Assembly (NCBI GenBank): GCA_012514925.1
Contig: JAAYZI010000156.1
Coordinates: 1-10,264, forward strand
Direction: 5' to 3'
Length of the DNA stretch: 10,264 bases
From: Deltaproteobacteria bacterium
GTDB taxonomy: Bacteria; Bdellovibrionota_C; UBA2361; JAAYZI01
Both the position numbers and the translations under genes were made by a program. Positions 1 to 8,700 of the stretch are shown here, piece by piece. The notes beneath the pieces are model-generated. The model had not been told where the DNA came from. It did not search any database and saw nothing but the letters and a program-made list of their open reading frames with translations. The first letter of the stretch is position 1. Each line of letters begins with the position of its first letter.

Positions 1-46
1 AATAACAGCCACAACACGGGTGTCTGTATCCATTCACATGAATATT

Positions 47-64
47 ACTTTCTCCGGAGAAAGT
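47..64. repeat. 18-bp perfect palindrome, possible operator or hairpin
   Basis: The bases ACTTTCTCCGGAGAAAGT read identically on both strands, centred between 55 and 56. No T-run follows on either side, so it does not look like a standard intrinsic terminator. It lies about 110 bases past the stop codon of the minus-strand hypothetical gene. A competing pairing also exists: ATTCAC at 32-37 is complementary to GTGAAT at 63-68, so an RNA could fold in two ways. A dimeric transcription factor site is one possibility. Function is unassigned. Confidence 0.45.
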
Positions 65-173
65 GAATTCAATTCCGCGTTACCGCCCAGGCAGAAAACA
101 AAAATTGCATGATTAATTCCATGTGCGAACGGTTACTCACTACACCTGAACGCTTGCCGGACACGATTTTTCG

Positions 174-704
174 TTAACTGCAATAATTTCTTAGTGTTAT
201 AAATGGTACTGATAAGATTTTTTTCAGCCAGCTGGAGAATTTGCGGTTTGGTTTTGGAAAGAGCATCTCGCTTAGCTCTCCTGAGCTGAGAATAAGGGGT
301 TTTTCATGGATTGAGTGGAGGTCGGGGGCGCACAGAATGTCTTCATGACGGGAGTGGCAGATTGGAATATGCGCGGTTTCTATTACATACTGGACTTCAG
401 GGGCCTGATGGTTGGTGATGCGCCAAAAAGCGTAGCGCCCACAGGCAGTTACAAATTTACAGGTTAATGTGTACTGGGCGTTTTCAGGATTTCCAAGGAT
501 TTGAAAGTTGAAATCGTGCTCAGGGTCCAAAAGAAAGTGTGCCGAGAGGGTTTGGGACCAAAGCCGCCTTGCCCTATAGGCGGAGATCTCGTCGGTATAA
601 AAACCTTGTAGAATGATGTTCTCCGGGTCAAAACAAACCCCAAGGTCATGAGAGGTTTCCCGCGTAAGTTCAATGGGTTGTGGAGTGAAAGCGTCTTGTG
701 CCAT
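174..704 (-). CDS. Hypothetical protein, 176 residues, family not recognised
   Basis: I do not recognise this protein. The frame is open upstream back to a stop at about 825-827, and the ATG at 702-704 is the only ordinary start codon in that stretch, so the start is fairly secure. No convincing Shine-Dalgarno sequence precedes it; the bases just upstream are T-rich and end in ACTACT. The protein shows no signal peptide and no transmembrane segment. It has six cysteines (24, 82, 88, 116, 125, 175), without a clear CxxC pair. Aromatic residues are frequent in the middle (65-94), where alternating patterns suggest beta strands. The C-terminal 25 residues are basic and hydrophobic (KPNRKFSSWLKKIL, 151-164), resembling an amphipathic, possibly membrane-associating helix. 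It is divergent from the RGG-protein/pcm pair. By eye, its base composition is more AT-rich than the large genes to the right, which could mean accessory origin. That it is a real gene is likely but not certain. Confidence 0.65.
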   Translation of the reverse strand: MAQDAFTPQPIELTRETSHDLGVCFDPENIILQGFYTDEISAYRARRLWSQTLSAHFLLDPEHDFNFQILGNPENAQYTLTCKFVTACGRYAFWRITNHQAPEVQYVIETAHIPICHSRHEDILCAPDLHSIHEKPLILSSGELSEMLFPKPNRKFSSWLKKILSVPFITLRNYCS

Positions 705-802
705 AGTAGTAAAACCAAAAAACGGAGCGGCCTCGGCCTTAATTGTGGTATCGACCGGAAGGCGTCTGCGCTTAATGTTTAAGTGCTTTCCAGTTAGCCC
801 GA

Positions 803-831
803 TTGGAATTGTACTTTGTAGGTGTTATAAC
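803..831 (+). promoter_or_regulatory. Extended -10 sigma-70-type promoter for the RGG protein-pcm pair
   Basis: TTGGAA (803-808, four of six matches to the -35 consensus) is followed after exactly 17 bases by TATAAC (826-831, five of six matches to the -10 consensus). A TG at 823-824, one base before the -10 element, gives the extended -10 form. The predicted transcription start is near 837-839, leaving a leader of about 36 bases before the ATG at 874. Seen in sequence only; no experimental support. Confidence 0.6.
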
Positions 832-856
832 TTCGGGCTGAATCCGAATTAGTTTT

Positions 857-863
857 AAGGGAG
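857..863 (+). promoter_or_regulatory. Ribosome binding site of the RGG-domain protein
   Basis: AAGGGAG at 857-863 is a strong Shine-Dalgarno match, 10 bases before the ATG at 874. It fixes that start for the RGG protein. Confidence 0.75.
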
Positions 864-873
864 TTAGATAGTT

Positions 874-1596
874 ATGAGGGATCGAGACGGTGGCCGCCGC
901 GGAGGAAGAGGAAGATCAGGCGGAGGCTCAGGGCGCGGGCGAGGTGACCGGCGCAATAATTCAGGCCATGATAATCGCCGTCGGCGTCGGGATCAGAATC
1001 AGGATCCACGCGCTGCGGCTGCAAGTGGAAATAAGCGTGAAAGAATCGCCGTGGAAAGCGGATTTTTGGTTTTGATTGATCAGTTTATGCTGGCGAATCC
1101 GCAGTTTACAGATAAGCTGCTTAAGCTTAAAGACGAGGGAGTAGAGGCTAAAGACGGGGTGATTCGGCAGTACGGCGGCACCGTAGTAGAGCTTGAGCCA
1201 GGAACTTACAGAATTGAGCGTGATCCATACGCTTACACGATCATAATTCATCGCTCCAATTCGGTGCCCGATAGCAGTAGGTTGATTCAGCGCGCCACAG
1301 ACACTCAGGGGCACGTTTTGGTTGATACACGCTGTTTGGCCATGATTGATCGCGAGCTGTTAGATGACAGTATCTTGTTGGAGAAGTATCAGCAGCTTTG
1401 GTTCGGGGGGCAGGAGAAAGCTTGCCGCGACCTTATTCGCGATAACGGAGGTGCCGTGCGTTATGGGTTTAGGCGTTACGGTGACGAGTTGGGTGTTTAC
1501 TCGGTTCCAGATGAAGCGATTGTATGCTTGTGGCCGGATGTGAATGAACCCGCGGGTGAAGGCGATGACGCTGCGGTGACAGTGGACGAGGGGTGA
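874..1596 (+). CDS. Arg/Gly-rich (RGG-type) protein with an internal domain duplication, function unknown
   Basis: This 240-residue protein has no name I recognise. Residues 2-57 are low complexity: RGG/GRG-type repeats (8-24), then NN, a run of five arginines (35-39) and further charged residues. That is the composition of a disordered, nucleic-acid-binding tail. The folded part appears to be two copies of one domain of roughly 70 residues. Copy A (about 60-127) and copy B (about 150-221) share V-[ED]-[ST]-x-x-L-x-x-I-D at 60-69 and 150-159. Further on they share I-R-x-x-G-G-x-V at 97-104 and 188-195. Each copy ends in a strand-rich segment. The C-terminus (222-240) is acidic, opposite in charge to the N-terminus. 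There is no signal peptide or membrane segment, so it is probably cytoplasmic. The start is supported by AAGGGAG ten bases upstream and by a promoter at 803-831. Its stop overlaps the pcm start by four bases (GTGA), so the two are translationally coupled. RNA or nucleic-acid binding is inferred from composition only. Confidence 0.85.
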   Translation: MRDRDGGRRGGRGRSGGGSGRGRGDRRNNSGHDNRRRRRDQNQDPRAAAASGNKRERIAVESGFLVLIDQFMLANPQFTDKLLKLKDEGVEAKDGVIRQYGGTVVELEPGTYRIERDPYAYTIIIHRSNSVPDSSRLIQRATDTQGHVLVDTRCLAMIDRELLDDSILLEKYQQLWFGGQEKACRDLIRDNGGAVRYGFRRYGDELGVYSVPDEAIVCLWPDVNEPAGEGDDAAVTVDEG

Positions 1597-2237
1597 AGGC
1601 TCCGGGCGGCCGCGGTTTTACAGCTCTGCGCCTTAGAATGGTCGAGGAGCAGTTAAAGCCACGTGGCATCTCTGATCCGGATGTGATCAGAGCAATGCTT
1701 AAGGTTCCGCGCCATTTATTTGTGAAGCCTTCGCAGCGCGCCTCTGCTTATGATGACTGCGCCCTGCCGATTGGTCCAGATCAGAGTATCTCGCAACCTT
1801 ATATCGTTGGGTTAATGCTACAGGCTTTAGAGCTAAGCCGCCATGATCGTGTGCTAGAAATTGGCACAGGCTCTGGTTATGGAGCCGCGCTTTTGGCCGA
1901 ACTAGTGGCTGAGGTGTACTCGCTTGAAATCGACCCTAGCCTGTCGGAAAAATCCCGGAAGCTACTCAGCAGATTAGGATACAAGAACGCGCATTGTATT
2001 CATGGGGATGGTTTTCTCGGTTTACCCGAAGAGGGTCCGTTTGATCGAATCGTGCTTTCTGCGGCCCCTCAGAATATTCCTCGTGCACTGTTGCGACAGC
2101 TTAAGTCGGGAGGGCGTATGGTCCTACCCGTAGGAGTAGAGGCTCAAGTTTTGGTTCTATTGGAAAAAACTCCCGAAGGATTGAAATCCTCTGAGCTTGG
2201 CATGGTGCGTTTTGTGAAAATGAAGGGTGAGGGTTGA
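1593..2237 (+). CDS. pcm: Protein-L-isoaspartate O-methyltransferase
   Basis: This cytosolic enzyme uses S-adenosylmethionine to methylate the isoaspartyl carboxylate formed from damaged Asn and Asp residues, starting their repair to normal aspartate. The 214 residues match the usual length of about 210. Family signatures are present in order: an N-terminal helix with RMVEEQL (15-21) and VPRHLF (38-43); ALPIG with SISQPY (57-70), which forms the substrate pocket; SAM-binding motif I VLEIGTGSGY (87-96); the acidic SLEID strand (110-114); GDG (138-140); FDRIVLSAAP (150-159); and GGRMVLPVG near 2109-2135. The start is GTG at 1593, overlapping the previous stop as GTGA. An in-frame stop at 1566-1568 rules out a longer protein. 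The later ATG at 1638 would cut into the conserved N-terminal helix and has no Shine-Dalgarno sequence. The purine-rich GAGGGG lies too close to serve as a normal site, so translation probably depends on the upstream gene. Often named protein-L-isoaspartate(D-aspartate) O-methyltransferase or PIMT. Confidence 0.94.
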   Translation: MKAPGGRGFTALRLRMVEEQLKPRGISDPDVIRAMLKVPRHLFVKPSQRASAYDDCALPIGPDQSISQPYIVGLMLQALELSRHDRVLEIGTGSGYGAALLAELVAEVYSLEIDPSLSEKSRKLLSRLGYKNAHCIHGDGFLGLPEEGPFDRIVLSAAPQNIPRALLRQLKSGGRMVLPVGVEAQVLVLLEKTPEGLKSSELGMVRFVKMKGEG

Positions 2238-2239
2238 GT

Positions 2240-2794
2240 TCACCTTAAGCACTCTTCCGCCAGGACGGAATAGTTTGGCCCGGCTGGCTCTAGGCGTGAT
2301 TCTATAAGAGAGATTGAAGCTACCGGTTGCTCTAAGGGTTTTGGCTCCAGGCCTGCTACTACATTTCTGACTTTAGGCCCTGCGCCTTCCCGTCTGGCGC
2401 GGCCGATTGTGATGTGGGCTGAGAAAGAACGATCCTCTCTTGAAAAGCCACCGGCTTCAAAACATTCTTCCAGTGATTGATTAAGGGTGGTCAGCGCACC
2501 GTCTGCAGCGTCAAGCCCCACCCAGACCACGCGTAGCCGGCCCTTTTCTGGAAAGCATCCGCAGCCACACAGTCTGGCAGTGAAGCTCGCGTTTTGGAGC
2601 GCCGCATGTTGCATAGCAGAACGTGCCGCCGGCAGATTAGCATCCTCGACCTCGCCTAAAAACTTGAGGGTTAGGTGCATCTGTGCCGCTGCGATTGGTC
2701 TTATCTCAGGGCAGCGTCTTAGTAAAATTTCTTGCAGCCTGAGTAGCTCCGCTTTAACTTGGTCACAAAGGTTAACAGCGACAAATAAGCGCAC
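2240..2794 (-). CDS. thpR: RNA 2',3'-cyclic phosphodiesterase (LigT/2H family)
   Basis: This is a small cytosolic 2H phosphoesterase. Characterised members hydrolyse RNA 2',3'-cyclic phosphate ends to 2'-phosphate ends and, in reverse, show 2'-5' RNA ligase activity. The 184 residues are the normal length. Both catalytic HxTx motifs are present: HLTL at 40-43 (in MHLTLKFLGEV) and HITI at 127-130 (in FSAHITIGRAR). The N-terminus RLFVAVNL and the RLRVVWVGL strand (86-94) are also typical. The start is GTG at 2794, which gives the canonical N-terminus directly. It begins only 4 bases after the TAG stop of the cyclic glucan synthase gene, with a weak GGGA about 8-11 bases upstream inside that gene's last codons. 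Co-transcription and translational coupling are therefore likely. The link to glucan synthesis appears positional only. Its 3' end faces the end of pcm across two bases. Confidence 0.94.
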   Translation of the reverse strand: MRLFVAVNLCDQVKAELLRLQEILLRRCPEIRPIAAAQMHLTLKFLGEVEDANLPAARSAMQHAALQNASFTARLCGCGCFPEKGRLRVVWVGLDAADGALTTLNQSLEECFEAGGFSREDRSFSAHITIGRARREGAGPKVRNVVAGLEPKPLEQPVASISLIESRLEPAGPNYSVLAEECLR

Positions 2795-2798
2795 GACT

Positions 2799-5700
2799 CT
2801 ATCCCATTCGCACCACGACCCGCACTTTGCGAGTTTGGTTCAGGTCTTGAGGAAGCGGAATGTGATGGTCGGCAATAGGTGTGCCGTCCACCACCACAGA
2901 CTTCACGCCGCTTTGCACCCCTTCAGGATTTAGCACTTGAATTTCGTATTCAGTGTGTCCGCGTCGGTAGCGTATTGAAAACTCCTTCCAGGCGGCAGAC
3001 ACGCAAGGGTACAGCGTGAAGTAGTGACCGCGCAGTTTGATGCCTATAATCTGCTCAATCGCAGCGCGATAAGCCCAACTGCTAGATCCTGTGTACCAGC
3101 TCCAGCCGCCGCGGCCTACATGCGGGTGCTCGGAGTAAACATCTCCGCACAGCACGTAAGGTTCGGTCTTATAGCGTAAGGCCGCCTTGTGATCGAGCGC
3201 GTGGTTGATAGGGTTGATGAGTTGGAAGAGCTCCAGCGCCCGATCTCCCTCTCCCAGCAATGTCATCGCCCAGATCAACCAGGTGGAGGCGTGGGTGTAT
3301 TGCCCCCCGTTTTCGCGTAAGCCACGAGGATAGCCTTGAATATATCCCGGAGAAGGATCACTCTTATCGAAAGGGGGAGTGAGTAGCAGCACCAAAGCAT
3401 CTTGTTTGCAAACCAGGTGCTGATAGGCGCTCTCTATGGCTTGTTTTTGACGGTTCAAGGGGGCCACTCCGCTCATGACGCTCCAAGATTGGGCGATTGA
3501 GTCGATACGGCACTCCTTGTTAGTGGTACTGCCAAGGGGGGTGCCGTCATCAAAATAGGCGCGGCGGTACCACTCGCCGTCCCAACCGTACTGTTCGATT
3601 GCCGCTGCCAAACGCTGCCGCTCCTCGGTGTAGCGCTTAGCGCGCGCAGGGTCTTCGCGCTCTTGGGCGAGGCGCGAGAAGGCGCCAAGCAGGTAAGAGA
3701 TGAACCAGCCCAGCCATACCGACTCGCCTTTGCCTTTTGTACCGATGTTGCTAAAGCCGTCATTCCAATCTCCGTCTCCAATTAAGGGCAGGCCGTGAGG
3801 ACCCCACTTAAGAGAACGCTCCAAGGCACGTATGCAATGCTCATAAATCGAGCCTGTTTCGTTAGAGATCTCTGGGACCTCGAACACAGTCGGCTGATCC
3901 TCACTTGGCATGTTACCACGTAGGAACGGCACCTGTTCATCCAGCAAGCTGTAGTCGGAGGTAGCGGTTAAATACTGGTCAACCGCAAACGGCAGCCAAA
4001 GCAGATCGTCCGTCATGCGGGAACGAACCCCTTGACCGTGGGGTGGGTGCCACCAGTGCTGGACATCTCCTTCTAAAAACTGCCTGCCGGCATGCAGCAA
4101 GATCTGTTGCCGGGTCTTGGCGGGATCTGTGGCTAGCAGCGCCAAGGAATCTTGTAGCTGGTCACGGAATCCGATCGCGCCGCTGCTCTGATAAAAAGCG
4201 CTGCGCCCCTGCATGCGGCATGCGATGGTTTGATAGAGCAGCCAGCCATTTACCATTAGGTCGAAGGCGCGATCAGGCGTATGGACCTGAACTTGTTCGA
4301 GCGCATTTGACCAGGAGCGGCGCGTCTGATCCCTGTTGGTGCTCCATGTGCGCAACGACCTGTAGTGTGGCGCGCGTTCACGCGCCTCCTCCAGGGATGT
4401 GGCTTGCGCCATAAAGAAGAGCAGATGCTGGCGCTGGCCCGGCTCCAGGTCCAGCTCAACTTTTAAGAGAGCGCAGGAATCAAATCCTGCCCCGGTTTTG
4501 CAGCTCAGGTTGACGGGAAGCTCGCGTCCCGAACCGAACCAGTCGCCGAACATGTATCCGGAGTACGCTGCTTCCAATGCCTGGGGAGTAGAAATGTCGC
4601 GGTGTCGGCCCAAGAATTCGTGCCGATCAGAAGTATAAGTGCTAATGTTGAGGTTAGAGCCTAAAAAAACCACCTGCTCTGGGACGGATGGGTTAAAAGG
4701 GTTAGTTGCGAATAAAAACTGACGCTCCTGATCAAATCCGCTTTGCAGATACCGGAAGGTGTCTTCACGATTAACCCCTAATACCCACTCTACGTACAGA
4801 AATATTTCCAAGTTGCGCTTGACCGCATCTCCGTTTACAAGCTCAAGGTGCCACCATTTCACTGGCTCTGCATGTGCCACTGAAATTGTGAGATGGCTGA
4901 AGATCCGATTCACCTGTGTTGTAAATTCGCTGTATCCGAAGCTGTGTTTAACCCTAACTCTCTGAGTGGTTTTGAATGGACGTGGCGTTGGAGACCAGCA
5001 CACTCCCTCAACGCGGTCACGGATGTACAACACTTCGTGTAAAGGATCTTCAACCGGGTCGTTGGACCAGGGCGAAAGTCGATTCTCGCGGCTGTTGCCG
5101 GCCCAGGTGTAGCTGGCACCAGATTCGGTCACCAAGCAGCCGAAGCTAGGGTTGCTGATGACATTGATCCAAGGAGCGGGAGGAAGTGAGTCATGGCGCA
5201 CGGTCAGGGCGTAGGATTTACCGCCATCTGCGAATCCACCGAAGCCATTTAAAAATTCAGGATCTTCCCGTGGTGGTTCAAAGTCAAAATCCTGCTTACG
5301 CGGCGTAATACGGTTGGGCAACACTTCAACTGCCGGATCCGGCGGCCATTCTAGCTGCTTGGAGAATGATCCTTTGCCGCCGATTAAGACCGCGCGCGCA
5401 GCTGCGTGCAGGAGCACAATCTCTTCATCGGAGAGTTGAGTGCGGGTGCGCAAGAAAACTCCACCGGGTTTCTCCATCAAGGCCTGTGACAAACTGGTGC
5501 GGATACGGAGTTCGACTTCTTGCTGTAGTTCTTGCAAGTAGCCGCCAGGATTTTCATTCAGTATTATTAAGTCAAAGTACACCCCTCTCTGGCGCAGATA
5601 CTCGTGCGCTAAGAGGCAGTCTTCGACCAAGCCCAACTGGTCGTGGTCATTGACTGTTAAAAATACGATAGGCTTATCGCCCGACACTCCAAAGCGCCAG

Positions 5701-8700
5701 AGGCCGCTTTGGCCCAAGCGGTTCCGTTTCAGAAGATCTGCGGACGCGCGCCTCGGCTCGATATTATAAAAAAGCGCCGTGGCTAAACGGTGAAAGGCTC
5801 GCACGCGTTTGACTGAGAAAAGCTGGTGGCGTAGCTCCAAATCGTTAACGCTCCAAGCCATCTCGAAGGCGCGGGAGACCCAATGACCTTCGCGGTATTT
5901 GCGCACTAAGTCAATCAATCCTTCTCGGCTCTCGGCCACGCCGGTTACGAAACTCACTGCTCTGGTACTGTGGGAGGGCACTTCCAACCGGGTTCGCAAC
6001 GCAAATACCGGATCAAGCACTGTGCCGCAGGTACGTGAAAGAGGCGTATGATACTGCATAGCGAGTGGGTCCTGCGAGTTTTGTGCGCGTCCTAAAAAGC
6101 GAGAACGCGAGGTCTCATACTGTAACGTTTGGGCGTTTTCCATGCCGCTTAAAAGGTGCATCATAAACAGTCGACCTTCCTGGGAGTGGTGCTGCCGCCG
6201 CTCAAAAATTAGAGCTCCGTACTCTGGAAGGAACTCGCTGGTAACGAACATGTGCGAATAAGCTGGATGAGCACGTTCCGCTTGGAAGGAGGCTAACGAC
6301 ACCTCTCCGTAGCTTGTGAGTTCCAGGGCGCGGGCGCTGCTGGAGAAATTACTGATGGTTACCCGCCGCACTTCAACATCATCTTCGGGCGACACCGTGA
6401 TCTCCAACTGGGTGGAAATGTCGCGGTCTTTCCTTGTAAAGACAGCTTTATCCGGAGCGAGTGCAGCCTGATAATTCGAGGGCTGGCTGCGGCAGGGCTG
6501 ATAAGCGCACGACCAAAATGCTCGGGAAGAAAGATCTCGTACGTAAATAAAAGATCCGTGATTGTTGGCTAAGGCGTCGTCCCTCCAGCGCGTGAGCGCG
6601 ACTTCTCCGCGATAGAAGCTGACACCTGAGCCGGCGTTATCGATCATCACCGAGTAGCGCCCGTTTGAGAGCAGACGGGTGTGAGGGTAACGGGTGTGAG
6701 CCGTCTTGAACATAGCGACGGGTTGAGCGCGCTCTTCGCTCAGAACAGGCGCGCCAGCTTCAACTTCCGTGCGATTGGGCAGGAATAGCGGAATGCGTGT
6801 GGGGAAACGTTCCTGCAGCAGCAGTTCGTAAGCGCGTACCGATCGGTCAGCGTGGAAGCGTTGCTGAAAAATCCGATTCTGTAATGCGTTGTTTAAAGCC
6901 ACTAGACTCATGCCTTGATGGTGAGCCAAAAAAGACTTTACGACGTGACAATCTTCGTCCGGGCCAAGGCGATCAGGGGTGTAGTCGATCGCTTCGTAAA
7001 AGCCGAATTCGCCGCGCGCGCCGCTACGCTCAAGCGCCCGCAAGTTCTGGACGCACGACTGAGGGTCGATTTCCAATGCAAGCATGGTAGAGTAGGGTGA
7101 GATCACTAAGTCGTTGGCCAACCCCCTCTTTAGTCCCAACCCTGGTACACCGAAAGCTTTGTATTGATAAGCCTTCGAGAAATCCACTCCGCTATAAGCC
7201 GATTCCGAGATACCCCAAGGGATGCTGTGCGTCTTGGTGTACTTTTGCTGCGCTCGCACCGTTGCCGCATAGGTTTCTGAGAGTAGGGTTGGTTCAAAAG
7301 ATTTGGTAACTAAGAGCGGCATTAAGTACTCGAACATGGTGCCGCTCCATGAGAGCAAAGCTTTGCCTCCGGGAGAAGGCGTTAGAGAGCGATCCAGTAT
7401 AAACCAGGCGGTGAGCGGAATATCTCCCTTTATGATCGCGACTAGCACTGCCAGCCGCGCTTCAGAAGCAAGAAAGTCATAATAACTCTTGTCCCGCTGG
7501 CCTTGGTCTACGTTGAAGCCGATTGACAGCAGCCGTTTCTTGGGATCAAAAAGGAAACTAAAGTCCGTTTCGTCGATAATGCTACTGCACTGAGCCGTCA
7601 GGGTGTTCAGCTTGCAAATGAGAGCTTGCACTCGGACTGTAGCAGTTTCAAGATCCTGCGTTAGCTCTGCAAACTTTATTTGGTCCTCCTTGTGAAGTTT
7701 TTCGGTATCGACCCGTTCTATCCATTTCTTCAAAAATGCGCAGAATTTTGCGAGTGAAGCCAGGGTTGGGCGGTGAGCGTTAAGCACCCGGTCAATGCTG
7801 CTGATGCGGCTTGGCAAAACTCCCTGCTGGCCCAAGTGTTTTAAGAAAGGTACGTGGCGTAGCCATGGGAAAAGTTGCTCTACTTCTAATAAGTGGGAGA
7901 TCGTGGCGCGCAATTCACTGGAAGCGCCGTTTCCAAGCAGTTCATTCTCCAATTGACGAAAGCACTGCAAGCTCGAAAGCATCGATTGCACGCTTTCGCC
8001 GCACCGGCTACTGCCACTCAGGATTTTCTCTGATGCGGAAGAAACCAAATCTAATTCATCAAAGAGCTGAGCAAGGTGGTGGCAATGATGTGTGTCCACA
8101 AGAGGCTCATGTAAAAACTGACTCAAACTCTGACGGGCGGCGATTAAGTGCCCCACTAGGTTGCCGCTATCTACACTTGAAATATAGCGTGGCTGTAAAG
8201 TTGCGTAGTCGCGGATGGCGTACCAGTTTAAGAAATGACCGTGAAAGCGCTCGAGTTTGAGAAGATTATCCATAATAGAAGCTAAGCGCTCGATCGTGGC
8301 GGGCAGATTCTGAAAGCCTAAATCATAGGCGGAGATCACGCTTGAGATCGAAAGCCCGATATTGGTGGGAGAGGTTCTTTCGGCGACCGCGCGCTCGGGC
8401 ACAATTTGCACATTGTCAGGGATGAGGTAGTTATATTCAGGTTTAAGAAAGTGCTCGAAATACCTCCAGGTGGCATAAGCGATCCGGCGTAAGTAGCGCT
8501 CCTGTTTTCGATTGAGTATGACACTTGGGCGGCGACGGAAAGGAGCACTGCACCACCATGCAATCAAGGGCGACAGCAGCCACAACAACAAAAAGGGGAG
8601 AGCCAACGCTTGGGCTTGGAGCGTCGAGTAATGTGAAATTAAGGCCGCGGCCAGCAGGGCCATGGCTGAAGCTTGCCACATTTCGGAGACAAAACTCATG

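Larger units (their letters stand above)
705..873. other. Divergent intergenic region
   Basis: This 169-bp gap separates the minus-strand hypothetical gene from the plus-strand RGG protein-pcm pair. Its right half holds the plus-strand promoter and ribosome binding site listed separately. On the minus strand I found no convincing -35/-10 pair or Shine-Dalgarno sequence for the hypothetical gene. The segment 723-770 is GC-rich, with GGCCTCGGCC at 730-739, but its inverted GGCC copies are too close together to form a stable hairpin. Confidence 0.6.

Noticed and set aside
1..112. Plus-strand frame open from the left edge to a TGA at 110-112 (about 36 residues), possibly the end of a gene entering from the left
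   Set aside because: Too short, with no recognisable motif and no start inside the window. It cannot be told from chance openness.
464..718. Minus-strand 84-residue frame overlapping the hypothetical gene
   Set aside because: Lies in another frame of the 176-residue gene, has no ribosome binding site, and its low-complexity composition is unlike a real protein.
2255..2270. Possible terminator hairpin after pcm (TTCCG and CGGAA)
   Set aside because: Only a five-base-pair stem, not followed by a real T-run, and it lies within thpR coding sequence. Not strong enough to list as a terminator.
2487..2933. Plus-strand 148-residue frame across the thpR and synthase ends
   Set aside because: Antisense to two confidently assigned genes. 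Its sequence is a shadow rich in Ser, Ala and Arg with no motif.
7500..8130. Possible degenerate or inserted region in the synthase between residues about 710 and 920, where similarity to known motifs fades
   Set aside because: The frame is continuous, and this helical stretch is a naturally variable part of cyclic glucan synthases. There is no sign of insertion or decay.
7811..8260. Plus-strand 149-residue frame opposite the middle of the glucan synthase
   Set aside because: Antisense to a conserved, continuous coding sequence, with no Shine-Dalgarno sequence or recognisable domain.
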